Assembly (NCBI GenBank): GCA_963576565.1
Contig: OY755039.1
Coordinates: forward strand, 83,850,955 to 83,914,954
Direction of reading: 5' to 3'
DNA length: 64,000 bases
Source: Aspidapion aeneum
Lineage: Eukaryota > Arthropoda > Insecta > Coleoptera > Brentidae
The notes below the pieces were generated by a model. That model had not been told where the DNA came from. It made no database searches and was given only the letters and a program-made list of their open reading frames with translations. The position numbers and the translations under genes are program-made. Shown in pieces: positions 11,291-21,703 of this stretch (its first letter is position 1; the number at the start of each line of letters is the position of its first letter).

Positions 11291-11562
11291 TACTACTTTT
11301 ATTAGGTTCAAATTTTTTAAAAACACCAAGCGATTTTCAAAAAGAAATGCCAATTGGTAGGTGTTTTTAAATACGGTTACCGTATTAAAAAAAATGCTTA
11401 ACGCAATCGTACGTGAATACCTTTTCTGCATTTTTGGTCAGGTGCTTAGGTAATTTGACGTCATAAAACGGTAAGCGTCTTAAAAACGCTGTGCGTTTTT
11501 GATTATGAGAATACCTGTCCTGTAAGGTGTGAGGCGCATTCACAGATGTAGGATCCTACTCC

Positions 11563-11860
11563 TAAAGCCGGGCTCAAACGACTCGTGTACTTACACAATT
11601 ATTTGCGTACTTGGCAAGTATACGCAAGTAACAATTATTCGCCCAGTACACGAGTCGTTTGATCCCGGCTATAGACAAGTATTGTATTGGCAAGTGTACG
11701 AATAATCATGAGCCCTTTGACTCGGCCCATTTTTACCGACCACAAATGTAAAACCAACGAGTGACAAAAAATTGTACAAGTAACCCACTCACACGACGTG
11801 GCAAGTATACGCAAGTAACAATTAATCGCCAAGTACACGAGTCGTTTGATCCCGACTTTA
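11563..11860. mobile_element. MITE with duplicated right end
   Basis: The left end CTAAAGCCGGGCTCAAACGA is mirrored twice on the right, at about 11620-11672 and 11800-11860. Each right copy has 'ggcaagtatacgcaagtaac' followed by 'gtacacgagtcgtttgatcc'. The short form is 110 bp and the long form 298 bp. This looks like a small palindromic MITE extended by a partial duplication or a second insertion of the same family. Confidence 0.7.
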
Positions 11861-12199
11861 GAGAAATAGCCGTACTTGAAATATATAATGGCACTGCTGA
11901 ATATTTAAAATCTATTGATTAAAAAATAATAGCTTTTCTGTATTTTTAAAATGTTTTAAACTTTTATGTTTTCCATTTTACGTATTTAATGCCGCTCTTT
12001 TTTTAAATGGAAATATTATGGAAATTTAATTCCAGGCAAATTTTTATTAAAATCCAAAATGACTGGTTTACCAAACTGCAGATAAAAATAATAAATCACA
12101 AATGGGCGTCGCGGGCATACAGCTAACCCGAGTAGCTTGACGGATCAGAATGCTTATTGCTAGCCTACGAAAATTAAATACCCTGGGGTCCTTTTATAC

Positions 12200-12514
12200 C
12201 TATCAAATCAACCAGGTTGCTGATTCTGCATACGGTAGTTATACGTAGTAGAACGGCGTAGAGCATAAAAAAGGGGTAAGGGGTTCGCCTGCACCAAGGT
12301 GATGATGGTTCTCAAGCTATATTTTTTGAAACTTGGATGTCTCCTGACTACGAAAATATATCTTGGCCTCCCCCGTTTTCGGTCATGCCCCCTCCACACC
12401 CTTTCAACCCCTTAAATTTGATTCTTAAATATCTCAAACAAAATTTTTTTCACTGTTGTTTCTGTAGATTATATGATGTATTAATACTGTGTACTTAATA
12501 TTATATTATATCTC
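12200..12514 (+). repeat. Repeat family 'R', copy 1, left part (host of the Jockey insertion)
   Basis: This segment continues at 16952 after the Jockey element, and together they match in reverse the intact copy at 18370-19150. Landmarks: 'ttttttgaaacttggatg', 'tatctcaaacaaa', 'cactgttg'. The last 12 bases (12503-12514, atattatatctc) are duplicated at 16940-16951. Within R, two units of about 500 bp resemble each other, so R is an internally tandem, satellite-like repeat. Non-coding. Confidence 0.7.
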
Positions 12515-12756
12515 AGTATTTGTTCGATCGCAGTTCAGTACGGTTATACTGCATCGTACCTGCATGATAGTGCTAACGAGGTCAAAGTCGGAGTTTGTTT
12601 TGTTTACAAAAAACATCGCGCGCGAGATACCTGTGTTGAGAATCTATATACAATGTGTATTATAAATAATATATCATTTAAAGCAAAAAAAGTGTACCAT
12701 CACCTGTGAAACTTGTTTTAAAAATTAGCGAAAAGCCCAAACAAAATCAAGAAAAA

Positions 12757-14070
12757 ATGGATAATGCCGAATTATTTCAGGATAGCCATGCTAGAACACA
12801 AAATGAAGAAGTTTTATATAGCGAATGGAAAAAATCCCAAAACGAAAAAAATTCACTTAGTGTACAAGTGGATTATCTCCGAAGTCAACTGGAAAGTATG
12901 CAAAGAAAATTTGCAGATTTAGAGACAAAAGTCACTAAAAAAGAAGAGTCTGACATGGACTACATTACTGATGAGGACGATCTGGCAAGAGAAACTGAGT
13001 GGATCAGACAAAAAGGAAAAGGTTGGAAAAAACGTCGAATGGATACTTCACTCTCACCACCACAACAAAGCTCGGGCACTGGAGAGCCCTCCAATAAAAC
13101 ACAAAATGAAGAACCCCCAACTAAGGTTAAAAAAGCTCCATTACCTCCACCGATTATGGTAAATGGCGTAAATAATTTTAATGATATTTATGAAAAGTTA
13201 AATATCATACAAGGAGTTAAAATAAAAGTTTTAAATAACGAAAATATTAAAATAAATGTACAAGACGCAGACAGCTATCGGCTGGTTACTAAAATGCTTA
13301 ATGAAATAAAGCATCAATGGCACTCATACGAAAACAAACAAATAAGGCCAATTAGAGTAATAGCGAATAGGCTACACTTCTCATGTGACCCACAGAAAAT
13401 TGTAGCTGATCTACAAAAAAAAGGTTTTAAGGCACTGGAGGCCAGCAACAAACTTAAATGGAGAACAAGACAACCTCTTAACATGTTTATGCTCACATTT
13501 AGCCACGATGAAGATATCAACAAAATTTTTGAAATTTCCAGTATCCTTGGGATTGAAGTGGAAATAAAAGCACTAAAAACCTCAAAGTTAGTCCCTCAAT
13601 GCAAAAGATGCCAATCTTATGGACACACGCAAAAATATTGCGCTAAAGAACCACGTTGCGTAAAATGCACGGGGAAACATCTTACTGTAGAATGCCCCAA
13701 ACCAAAAGAATCTGAGCCAAAATGCATCCACTGTGGAGGCAAGCATCCTGCTAACTACAGAGGATGCCTTGTTGCTAAGGAAATACAAAAATTGAAAAAT
13801 AAACCTAAGAAACCGAATCTCATACCAAACGTGAGTACAAATAGACAAAACCAACAGACAAGAAACACAGTCACACAAAACTCTGTGACAAGGACATACA
13901 GCCAAGTAGCAGCAACAGCTACTATACCTGATATTAATATCAGTAGTCAAAATACTATGGAACAAACACTACAATTAATTTTGGAGAAATTGAACAAACT
14001 TGATGAGCGATTAACTAAACTAGAAAGTAGCAATAACGGAGCTACCAATATGCCTCAAAATGGTCAGTAA
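12757..14070 (+). CDS. Jockey ORF1: Gag-like nucleic-acid-binding protein
   Basis: A 437-residue product from the first ATG (12757; the frame is open upstream to 12706 without an ATG). The N-terminal 60 residues are charged and coiled-coil-like (KKSQNEKNSLSVQ, YLRSQLESM). A basic, proline-rich linker follows, then a central domain (about residues 130-275) typical of Jockey Gag. Three CCHC-type zinc knuckles span about 282-340, beginning CKRCQSYGH, CVKCTGKH and CIHCGGKH. The C-terminus is Gln/Asn/Thr-rich and ends in a short heptad-like helix (LEKLNKLDERLTKLES). In this family the protein coats the element RNA in retrotransposition particles. The stop overlaps the ORF2 start by 11 bases, which suggests re-initiation or coupled translation. 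No disabling mutation seen. Confidence 0.9.
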   Translation: MDNAELFQDSHARTQNEEVLYSEWKKSQNEKNSLSVQVDYLRSQLESMQRKFADLETKVTKKEESDMDYITDEDDLARETEWIRQKGKGWKKRRMDTSLSPPQQSSGTGEPSNKTQNEEPPTKVKKAPLPPPIMVNGVNNFNDIYEKLNIIQGVKIKVLNNENIKINVQDADSYRLVTKMLNEIKHQWHSYENKQIRPIRVIANRLHFSCDPQKIVADLQKKGFKALEASNKLKWRTRQPLNMFMLTFSHDEDINKIFEISSILGIEVEIKALKTSKLVPQCKRCQSYGHTQKYCAKEPRCVKCTGKHLTVECPKPKESEPKCIHCGGKHPANYRGCLVAKEIQKLKNKPKKPNLIPNVSTNRQNQQTRNTVTQNSVTRTYSQVAATATIPDINISSQNTMEQTLQLILEKLNKLDERLTKLESSNNGATNMPQNGQ

Positions 14071-16720
14071 TCTTAGAATCCTAGCTTGGAATGCCAATGG
14101 TCTCTTGCAACATCAGCAAGACTTGCAAGTTATTCTAGACATAGAAAAAATTGACGTCTGTGTTGTGTCAGAAACGCATTTCACTAACCAGTCTCACATT
14201 AAATTTAAAGGTTATAAAGTGTATCATACAACTCACCCTAGCAATACTGCACATGGGGGAAGTGCTGTAATAATTAAAGAAAATATATCACACTATGAGG
14301 AGATGGGATATAAAACCATAGAGATTCAAGCTACATTAGTAAGTGTAAAAACCAAAACATATACATTAGTCATAAGTGCTGTCTATATACCACCAAGGCA
14401 CTTACTAAAGAAAAATCAATATCTTAATTTTCTCAGAAAATTAGGAAACCGTTTTATAATTGGAGGTGACTTTAATGCAAAAAATACCTACTGGGGATCT
14501 AGACTGACGAACTCTAAAGGAAAAGAACTTTTGCAAGCTATTAGTGAATATCAATGTGAGCCGATATCAACTGGTAAGCCCACATACTATCCAACAGATC
14601 CAGGAAAAATTCCAGATCTAATTGATTTTTTTATAGTAAAAAATATATCTTTAAGTTTTGTAGATATAGAAGAAAGTTTTGATTTACACTCAGATCATTC
14701 ACCTATTATTCTAACTCTTAGTAAAAACATAATAAAGAAAGAAGCAAATATCTCACTAGTTAATAAACTGACTGACTGGATTAGTTTTAAACAAAGTCTG
14801 TCAGAAAAAATAAACCTATCAGTACCATTGCAAACGCCAGAACAAATCGATAAAGAAGTTGATTATTTTGTTACAAATATTCAACAAGCAGCTTGGGAAA
14901 ACAGTCCAAAACCAAAGAGAATTTTTAAGGGAAAAAACTATCCAAAGGAAATTAGAGACCTTATATTGGAAAAAAGGAAACTAAGAAGAAAGTGGCAACA
15001 AAGCCGTGATCCTCGGGACAAAACAAATCTCAACAACATGACGCAGCGCATTAGGCGAGAAATTCTAGTAATAAAAAATGAATCTATTAACCATTTTCTT
15101 AATGAGCTTACAGATGATAAAAATACCGACTATTCCCTTTGGAAAGCAACCAAAGATTTTAAAAGACCAATTATCCAAATTCCACCCATACGAAAATCTA
15201 ACAACCAGTGGGCAAGGAGTAACGAAGAAAAAGCAGATATTTTTGCAAGTCATTTAGAAAAAACATTTCAGCCCCACGAAGCACCAGATGAACACTTTCA
15301 TTTAAATGAACCCCATCAAATCGAGGACCATATTAAGCTTACATCACCAAAAGAAATATTAACAGAAATCAAAAATATTAATTCAAAAAAAGCCCCAGGG
15401 TATGATCTTATTAACGGGGTAGTCATAAAACAACTCCCCAGAAAAGCTATCGTAAAACTATGCAACCTAATTAATGCGTCTTTTAGGCTTAGGTACGTAC
15501 CTAAACTGTGGAAAGTTGCAGAAGTTATCATGATTCCAAAACCGGGAAAACCACTCCATGACGTGTCATCTTACAGGCCAATATCTTTGCTGCCAATTAT
15601 ATCCAAGCTCTATGAAAAATTATTGCTTAAAAGAATAAAACCCATCATAGAAAGACAAGAAATTATTCCATCTCATCAATTTGGTTTTCGAGACAAGCAT
15701 TCCACGATAGATCAAGTACACAGAATTACTAATATAATAGAAAAAGCACTAGAAGAGGGAAAAGTTTGTTCTGCAGTTTTTCTAGATGTAGCACAAGCAT
15801 TTGACAAAGTGTGGCATGAAGGCCTTAATTTTAAACTAAAAAGGTTTCTGCCAAAACAGTATTCGGATATTTTGGAATCATACATATCTGATAGACATTT
15901 TAGAGTAAAACAGGAAGACTCATACTCAAATTTAAGAGAAATTCAAGCAGGCGTGCCCCAGGGTAGCGTACTAGGCCCTTATCTATACTTATTATTCACT
16001 TGTGATATCCCAAAGCCAGAAAATTGTCACTTAGCAACATTTGCCGATGATACTGGTTTATTGACGGTAGAAAAATCTATTGAAAAATGCATAGAGAAAC
16101 TTCAGGATGCAGTCACCCAAATTCACAGTTGGACCACAAAGTGGCGAATAAAATTAAATGAAACCAAATCAATTCATGTTGATTTTACAAACAAAAATAT
16201 AAATCACATACAAATAACAATTAACAACATTCCAGTACCATATTCGAATCAGGCAAAATATCTAGGTATGACACTTGATACCAAATTGCGCTGGAAAGCA
16301 CATGTTAAGAAAAAAAAAGAAGAACTTGAGATAAGGTATAGAAAAATGAACTGGCTAATTGGAAGGAAGTCCAATTTAACAATTCATAATAAGTTACTGC
16401 TTTATAGACAAATACTGAAACCAGTATGGACATATGGTATTCAACTATGGGGTTGTGCTAAAGAGAGTAACATTCTAGTTGTACAGAGATTTCAAAATAA
16501 AGTATTAAGAAACATTGTGAATGCACCTTGGTACGTTCGAAATAGTGACCTTCATCGAGATCTAAAAATCGAAACTGTAGCAGAGACTATAAAAAAGTAC
16601 GCAAAAAGCCATGAAGATAGACTCCATCGGCATGTGAATGTGGAAGCAATTCAGCTTCTAGACAATACTATGCTAGTTCGACGACTAAAAAGAGTGAAGC
16701 CGTTTGAGCTAGTAAACTAA
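14060..16720 (+). CDS. Jockey ORF2: apurinic-type endonuclease and reverse transcriptase
   Basis: An 886-residue product from ATG 14060, lying in the last 11 bases of ORF1. The N-terminal endonuclease (about 1-220) shows WNANG (residue 11 Asn), SETH (Glu 38), GGDFNAK (about 137) and SDHSPI (about 213), which are the catalytic Asn, Glu, Asp and His positions. A linker rich in Lys/Arg follows. The reverse transcriptase (about 450-720) shows FLDVAQAFDKVWH (first catalytic Asp at 576), GVPQGSVLGP and FADD (Asp 663 and 664). There is no RNase H domain, as expected for Jockey. The C-terminal region ends without a zinc knuckle. The endonuclease nicks the target and the RT copies the RNA in place. 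All diagnostic residues are intact. Confidence 0.93.
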   Translation: MVSNLRILAWNANGLLQHQQDLQVILDIEKIDVCVVSETHFTNQSHIKFKGYKVYHTTHPSNTAHGGSAVIIKENISHYEEMGYKTIEIQATLVSVKTKTYTLVISAVYIPPRHLLKKNQYLNFLRKLGNRFIIGGDFNAKNTYWGSRLTNSKGKELLQAISEYQCEPISTGKPTYYPTDPGKIPDLIDFFIVKNISLSFVDIEESFDLHSDHSPIILTLSKNIIKKEANISLVNKLTDWISFKQSLSEKINLSVPLQTPEQIDKEVDYFVTNIQQAAWENSPKPKRIFKGKNYPKEIRDLILEKRKLRRKWQQSRDPRDKTNLNNMTQRIRREILVIKNESINHFLNELTDDKNTDYSLWKATKDFKRPIIQIPPIRKSNNQWARSNEEKADIFASHLEKTFQPHEAPDEHFHLNEPHQIEDHIKLTSPKEILTEIKNINSKKAPGYDLINGVVIKQLPRKAIVKLCNLINASFRLRYVPKLWKVAEVIMIPKPGKPLHDVSSYRPISLLPIISKLYEKLLLKRIKPIIERQEIIPSHQFGFRDKHSTIDQVHRITNIIEKALEEGKVCSAVFLDVAQAFDKVWHEGLNFKLKRFLPKQYSDILESYISDRHFRVKQEDSYSNLREIQAGVPQGSVLGPYLYLLFTCDIPKPENCHLATFADDTGLLTVEKSIEKCIEKLQDAVTQIHSWTTKWRIKLNETKSIHVDFTNKNINHIQITINNIPVPYSNQAKYLGMTLDTKLRWKAHVKKKKEELEIRYRKMNWLIGRKSNLTIHNKLLLYRQILKPVWTYGIQLWGCAKESNILVVQRFQNKVLRNIVNAPWYVRNSDLHRDLKIETVAETIKKYAKSHEDRLHRHVNVEAIQLLDNTMLVRRLKRVKPFELVN

Positions 16721-16951
16721 GTGAATTACACATAAAACAAAATAATGCTATAAACACAACACAATTGTGAGTTACAGACTAAACAAAGCGGGGAGAACTG
16801 TTGAGTGAACCCTAAGTTTAAATCTGACTTTTCTAGTAAATTAAGTTAAAACAAAATTGCTAATTAGTCTTACTGACTAGATTGTAATAAAAAAAAAAAA
16901 ACACAGTGTGTTTGACAAATAAAAAAAAAAAAAAAAAAAATATTATATCTC

Positions 16952-17420
16952 GAAAATTAAACAAGATATTAAAAAAAATATGTATTTTCGAAAAAAGAAA
17001 TTTTATATTTTTCTCCATATTTTTTAAACCAAACCAGATACGAAAAAAATGTTTGTACAAATAGTTTTTCACCGTTTTTGCACTTTTTAAAAAGATATAT
17101 ATCTATGGGCTTTTGCAAACCCCACTCGCAATAGCACTGTTTGATTGTAGCCATTACGCCAAAACTGGGCATGTTTCCGATATGATCAGAGTCATTAAGA
17201 TATATGGCAAAATCGAGCCTAGTCTACATTTGAGGTATTTGGTCGCAAATATATATTGGTCGCCTACCCCTCTAGTCCCTTAAATACTTGAATTAAAATC
17301 TACCATATCTCGGCAACGGCAAGAGATTGAACAAATTATTTTTCACTGTTGTGTGTCTATTGACAAGTAGATTATGCAGTGTATTTGCATTATTTACATA
17401 TTTTTTATTTTTAAAGGGTA
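16952..17420 (+). repeat. Repeat family 'R', copy 1, right part
   Basis: Continuation of 12200-12514 after the Jockey insertion. It aligns in reverse with 18370-18830. Landmarks are 'accagatacgaaaaaaatg', 'gccattacgccaaaactg', 'gcatgtttccgatatgatc' and 'cccctctagtc'. Non-coding. Similarity fades after about 17400. The stretch 17421-17960 beyond it shows no gene. Confidence 0.7.
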
Positions 17421-17960
17421 CCAGAGCGCTAACAACCCATATACATAATATTCCAATACTCCCGATTACCCATTTACACAATGAGCGGATTTTTACACAT
17501 CCAGAGAAAACGATATCAGTCTATCCTTTACAAATCTCGCACATTAGTCTGCTATAAAGACAAACATGTTTAATTAATATATGCTTAATATCTTTATTTT
17601 ATAATGTTTGCTTCACGAAATGAAACGAACTTGACAAGTTCTACACCCCGATGGGTATATGTATTAGAAATAATTTTTAATTAATTTTGATACTGTAACA
17701 AAACAAGTAATATATATCTACAGTTACATTTAAATTTGCAGTATTATATATATGCCATAACGGGATTCCTCAGTGGAGCCCTTGCTTGTACTATGAACAC
17801 CTGTAATAAAATTTGATTACTAAACATTAAGTCAAACCATTCTTGTTTGGTACCTAGCTTATTAACTTTTTTATCATAGATAATAGTAGGGGGTCTGGAG
17901 AGGAGGGGGACAACGTCAGAGGCTAATAATTCAAATATTTTAAGACTGCTATATTTATAG

Positions 17961-18141
17961 AAATAAAATTTCGGACTTGCATTGTCTTTATTTATTTTAA
18001 AACACGACGTTTCGGTTAGTAAGTATCTCTAACCATTATCAAGTGTAAACAGTTTACACTTGATAACGGTTAGAGATACTTACTAACCGAAAAGTCGTGT
18101 TTTAAAATAAATAAAGACAATGAAAGTCCGAAATTTTATTT
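17961..18141. mobile_element. Penelope-like hairpin, hammerhead-like core
   Basis: An almost perfect palindrome of two 88-bp arms around 18052/18053. One arm read on the + strand contains CTTGATAACGGTTAGAG, then a loop, then CTAACCGAAA(A/C)GTCG. This resembles a minimal hammerhead ribozyme (UGAU, stem II, GAAAC, GUC), of the type described in the pseudo-LTRs of Penelope-like retroelements. The core is not fully canonical, so activity is doubtful. The same sequence recurs at 51712-51987. No Penelope ORF lies nearby. Confidence 0.5.
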
Positions 18142-18369
18142 CTACACAATCATTGTCTACGAGTTTCAAACAAAGTGCTATATTTATGTTTTAAAAATTA
18201 TTTTACGGTCACGGAAATCACCCTGTTGAAGATGGATTTTACTTTTTTCACCAATCAAACGGCGGTGTTGGTAGTTGCGATGGCAAAATCCCATACCTCC
18301 CTATATTTTTGGAAAAAACGAAAACGCCAGAAGAACATTTGTTTAAAGTTTTTTTATATTTACTTTAGT

Positions 18370-19150
18370 TTATAAAATATTGGATATATCTTGTTTGGAT
18401 TTTAAGATATGCAAACAATGTAAGTAAATTGCACAATCTACTGGTCAAGTCTACATACAAGAGTGGATTTTTTATATTTAAGGGGTATTGAGGGGGAATG
18501 ACTAGAGGGGGGCGACAAAGATAGATTTTTATTATTAGGAGGCACACTAATTTACGAGCCCAACCTCAAATGCAGGTTGGGCTCGATTTTGCTAATTATC
18601 TTAATCACTATCATATCAGAAACATGCTTAGTTTTGGCGTAATGGCCTAAATCAAAGAGTGCTTCTGCGCATGGGGTTAACAAAACCCCACGGATATGTA
18701 CCTTTCTGAAAAGAGCGAAAATGGTGGAAATATATTTATGAAGACATTTTTTTCGTATCTGGTCTGGTTTGAAAAATATGGGCAAAAATAAAACTTTTTT
18801 TTGAAACTACATACTTTTGTTTATAGCTTGTTTAGTTTTTGAGATATGCAATAAACCATAAGCGCGTCATATAATCTAGAGATCACTAGACAAACAACAT
18901 TCAAAAAATTTTTGTTGTATCTCTGCTGGTTGCTGAGATATTGAAGAATTAATTTTAAGATGTTGAAAGGAGAGTGGAGGGCCAAGATATTTCTTCGTAT
19001 TCAGAAGTTACCCAAGTTTCAAAAAATATTCCCTGGCAACCATCATCATTTAAGTGCAGTCGAAATGCCCTACGCCGATCTACTATTAGCAGAAGTACCG
19101 ACCGAGAGTTTTCACAGGCTAGAGCATTTGATTTGATGACCTGAAGCGTT
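18370..19150 (-). repeat. Repeat family 'R', copy 2, inverted and without the Jockey
   Basis: Reverse complement of the R parts at 12200-12514 and 16952-17420, running continuously here across the point where the Jockey sits in copy 1. Shared blocks include 'cgtatctggtctggtttg', 'tagttttggcgtaatggcc' and 'ggagggccaagatat'. Copies 1 and 2 form a large imperfect inverted repeat with the Penelope-like hairpin between them. Non-coding. Confidence 0.7.
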
Positions 19151-20300
19151 CGTCAGTCCTGCCTCTTTTTTTAAATCGGTTTCATGCTTCTTAATAAAAC
19201 TCATTCAAAAAAAGAGGAACAGCTGCCGAGGGCAAAGCAAAACTAAAAAAATATTTGGCTTTAAACTCCGTTGACAGACGCTATGCCGACGTCTTGATAG
19301 CGGAACAATCGCGATTGGCGTTGATTTGATCTAGAAGGACAATGTGTGTCGTAGGTCAATCGATACTTTTATCGATCGATGATATAGCAGTTTTACTCGC
19401 CTGCTGCTGTTTTAGTTTATGGTTTCTCTCGTACTTCGGTAGATGGCGCTTCTTTTTGGGTACATTGTTTTGTTTTCTCACTAGAAATGTAAGGTGAGAG
19501 ATAAAGCCGTATACCTAATTTAGTAAGGGTGTCACATTGACCAAGCAGTGTTCTGAGGAGCACCATAAGGACGAAACAGTTAACTGTCAACACTTATTAG
19601 GTGTCCATTAGATGTTGGACCCCCATGAGGTTAAGCTTTCGAGCTACCCACGGAAAAATACTAGAGAAACAAAAAAACCCTTATATTTTTTTACCACGAA
19701 AATTTGTTTGAAAAACTTTTTGTTTGCAGCGGATTTTTTTGCATGGCTAAAGCATCCGAGGTCTAAACCAATTAATGCATCCTATATCCAGATCAATTTT
19801 CTTTTAAATAATTTGCTTAAAACCTATGTAGCCTACATAAGTATAGCTGTCGATATAATTTTCATGCGCGGTGACAACCACGTGGCACTGCAGCATATAT
19901 GCCCAGTGCTGCGTAAGTATAATTTGGAAAGCGACACTCATGTCGGATCGGCTGAGGTCCTACTGGTTGGACAGTAACCGTTTGGATGGAAACCTTTTGG
20001 GCACTATCAATTTAAGCTCCGATCATTTTGACGATGACCATTTGGGGCTGAAGGTTTGGGTGCGTTAAATCTTCTATAGATACTAAATTTCACACCTCAG
20101 ATCTATCAAAAACCGCTAATAAAAAATATTTGTATGTTTGCTGGCACTTTGGCCCCTCCCCCATGGAAATCCTGGATCCGCCTGTACCAACGCCGGGTTA
20201 ATTGTTTGTAAGTTTTAAATTATTTTATTCTAACGACAAGGTATGAACGTAGGTACTTTAGAGCTGTTGCGGCTGACATGAATTTTTCTCTCGTAAACAA
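19151..20300. other. Non-coding stretch; hAT-like terminus near 20110-20193
   Basis: No gene recognised. An open frame at 19612-19977 has no recognisable content and no start context worth trusting. Near 20193, read on the minus strand, the sequence CAGGCGGATCCAGGATTTCC followed by a G-rich run looks like a hAT terminus; the partner end was not found. Confidence 0.4.
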
Positions 20301-20895
20301 AATACTCTGCCAATATATGGGCCCCTAAGTTCACACTAGGTACTATAGTTATAGTATACGTGTGAGCTAATATAACTAAAAACTGAAATATATTTTATTT
20401 AACTCCAGACTAAATTACCTTTTGTTTGATACTACACAAGCCATGTTTTGACTTAAACTCAAATTTTTGAAATCTACCCCCACCCTTAAAAAAAACAAAA
20501 AACTAAAATGTATTTTGTTAAACTCCGGACTCAATTACCTTTCGTTTGATATCACACACGCCATATTTTCACTTAAACTCTAATTTTTAAAATATACCCC
20601 CACCGTTTTTTTTAAAATAAATTAAAATGTATTTTGTTTAACTGCAGACTCAATTACCTTTCGTTTGATATCACACACACCATATTTTCACATAAACTCT
20701 AATTTTTGAAATCTACCCCCACCCTTTTATTTGGTTTCTGTTCGGTGGATTTTGTTTATTTTAAATGGGACCATCTCGACCCAAGACCCAGCCTAGGTAC
20801 CAAATTTCATTAAAATCGGCCAAGCGGTTTTTGAGTTATGCGCGTTGGTCGTTACAGACATACAGACAGACAGACAGACATACAGACAGACAGAA

Positions 20896-20931
<36 letters not shown>

Positions 20932-21071
20932 GGCGCAACAAAAAAGTTTTAAAATCATCTGAAACGCAAAGATATATAAAATTTTTTGAAATCGGAGCAA
21001 CTTTTTTTTTCTCGAAAAAATTAGGATCACCATAGCTCACACTACTATAGTATAGTATATGTGTGAGCTAA
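20301..21071 (-). mobile_element. (TCTG)n element 'H', copy 1, DINE-1/mini-me-like
   Basis: One of four copies (others 22775, 27286, 28232). In the sense orientation each begins with a hairpin (AGCTCACAC ... GTGTGAGCT), then 'ttttttcgagaaaaaaaa', a (TCTG)n microsatellite, the block 'aactcaaaaaccgcttgg', three roughly 115-bp tandem units carrying 'gggtgggggtaga', and ends with a second hairpin of the same stem sequence and 'ggcagagtatt'. Sub-terminal hairpins plus a central GTCT microsatellite resemble Drosophila DINE-1/mini-me (Helentron-associated) elements. The class is inferred. No ORF apart from translated microsatellite. Confidence 0.7.
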
Positions 21072-21432
21072 AAATAATAAAATCATTGAACGCCTCTTGG
21101 GATACATCGAAAAAGCCTCTTATCTTCTTATGTTCCAGTATCGTTCGCCGTATTTTCGTCGATGTCAAAATATCAAATAAAGGGAGAATATTTGGAATTT
21201 AATAGAATTTTGCATATACAGGGTTTTTTTTTTAAATTTAATAACATAATTTAAATATTATTTATCTCAAATGATTTTTAGACAAAAAGTTCATTTAAAC
21301 GTAGGTCCAGAAACGCTTAGTTTTCAAGATGACAGGGTATTATAATATTGTTTTTTTTATAGCTATTACAGTTTTTGAGATATTGAGCTGAAATTTGGCA
21401 TAAACATTAACCTATAGGCACTATAATATTAT

Positions 21433-21703
21433 CCCACATAGCACAAAAATCACATCAACGTTAAATTCACGTGAATAAAAATAACAAAGTTTTTTTTTAC
21501 TTGAAAACAACCTCATACCATGTAATATTTATTTTGTTAAATCTACATGCTCAAAGATAACTTTAAAACAAGGAGAAATCAGGCTATAAAAATACACTTT
21601 TTGCTGAAGTTTCTGGTGCTGTGAATATAACGTGTTTTTTACCCTTGTTATTTTCATGTACCAAATTCACACTTGAAAAGTTCCAAAACATGTTCTAAAA
21701 CGG
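21433..21703 (+). mobile_element. Truncated copy of the 7148-8021 element
   Basis: Starts with the terminus CACATAGCACAAAAATCAC and follows the first 260 bp of 7148-8021 closely, including 'aaatctacatgctcaaaga' and 'gaagtttctggtgctgtg'. It ends abruptly at 'gttctaaaacgg'; no right terminus was found. Confidence 0.75.

Larger units (their letters stand above)
12515..16940 (+). mobile_element. Full-length Jockey-clade LINE with target duplication and poly(A)
   Basis: A 4.43-kb insertion starts at 12515 (agtatttgttcgatcgcagt) and ends in a poly(A) tract (16921-16940). A perfect 12-bp duplication, ATATTATATCTC, flanks it (12503-12514 and 16940-16951; the first A is shared with the tail). The 5' untranslated region is about 240 bp and carries the repeated 'agttcagta'-type motifs seen in Jockey internal promoters. 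Two overlapping ORFs, both uninterrupted, follow. The 3' region is about 220 bp, AT-rich, with two A-runs. An open reading frame pair, clean target duplication and intact tail indicate a young, possibly active copy. Confidence 0.92.

Noticed and set aside
12706..12756. Upstream extension of Jockey ORF1
   Set aside because: The frame is open but begins at GTG; a eukaryotic start at ATG 12757 is more likely.
13588..13965. Minus-strand ORF opposite Jockey ORF1
   Set aside because: It is the antisense shadow of the zinc-knuckle region.
19612..19977. 121-residue ORF as a gene
   Set aside because: No recognisable domain, no repeat in the window, and composition like its AT-rich surroundings.
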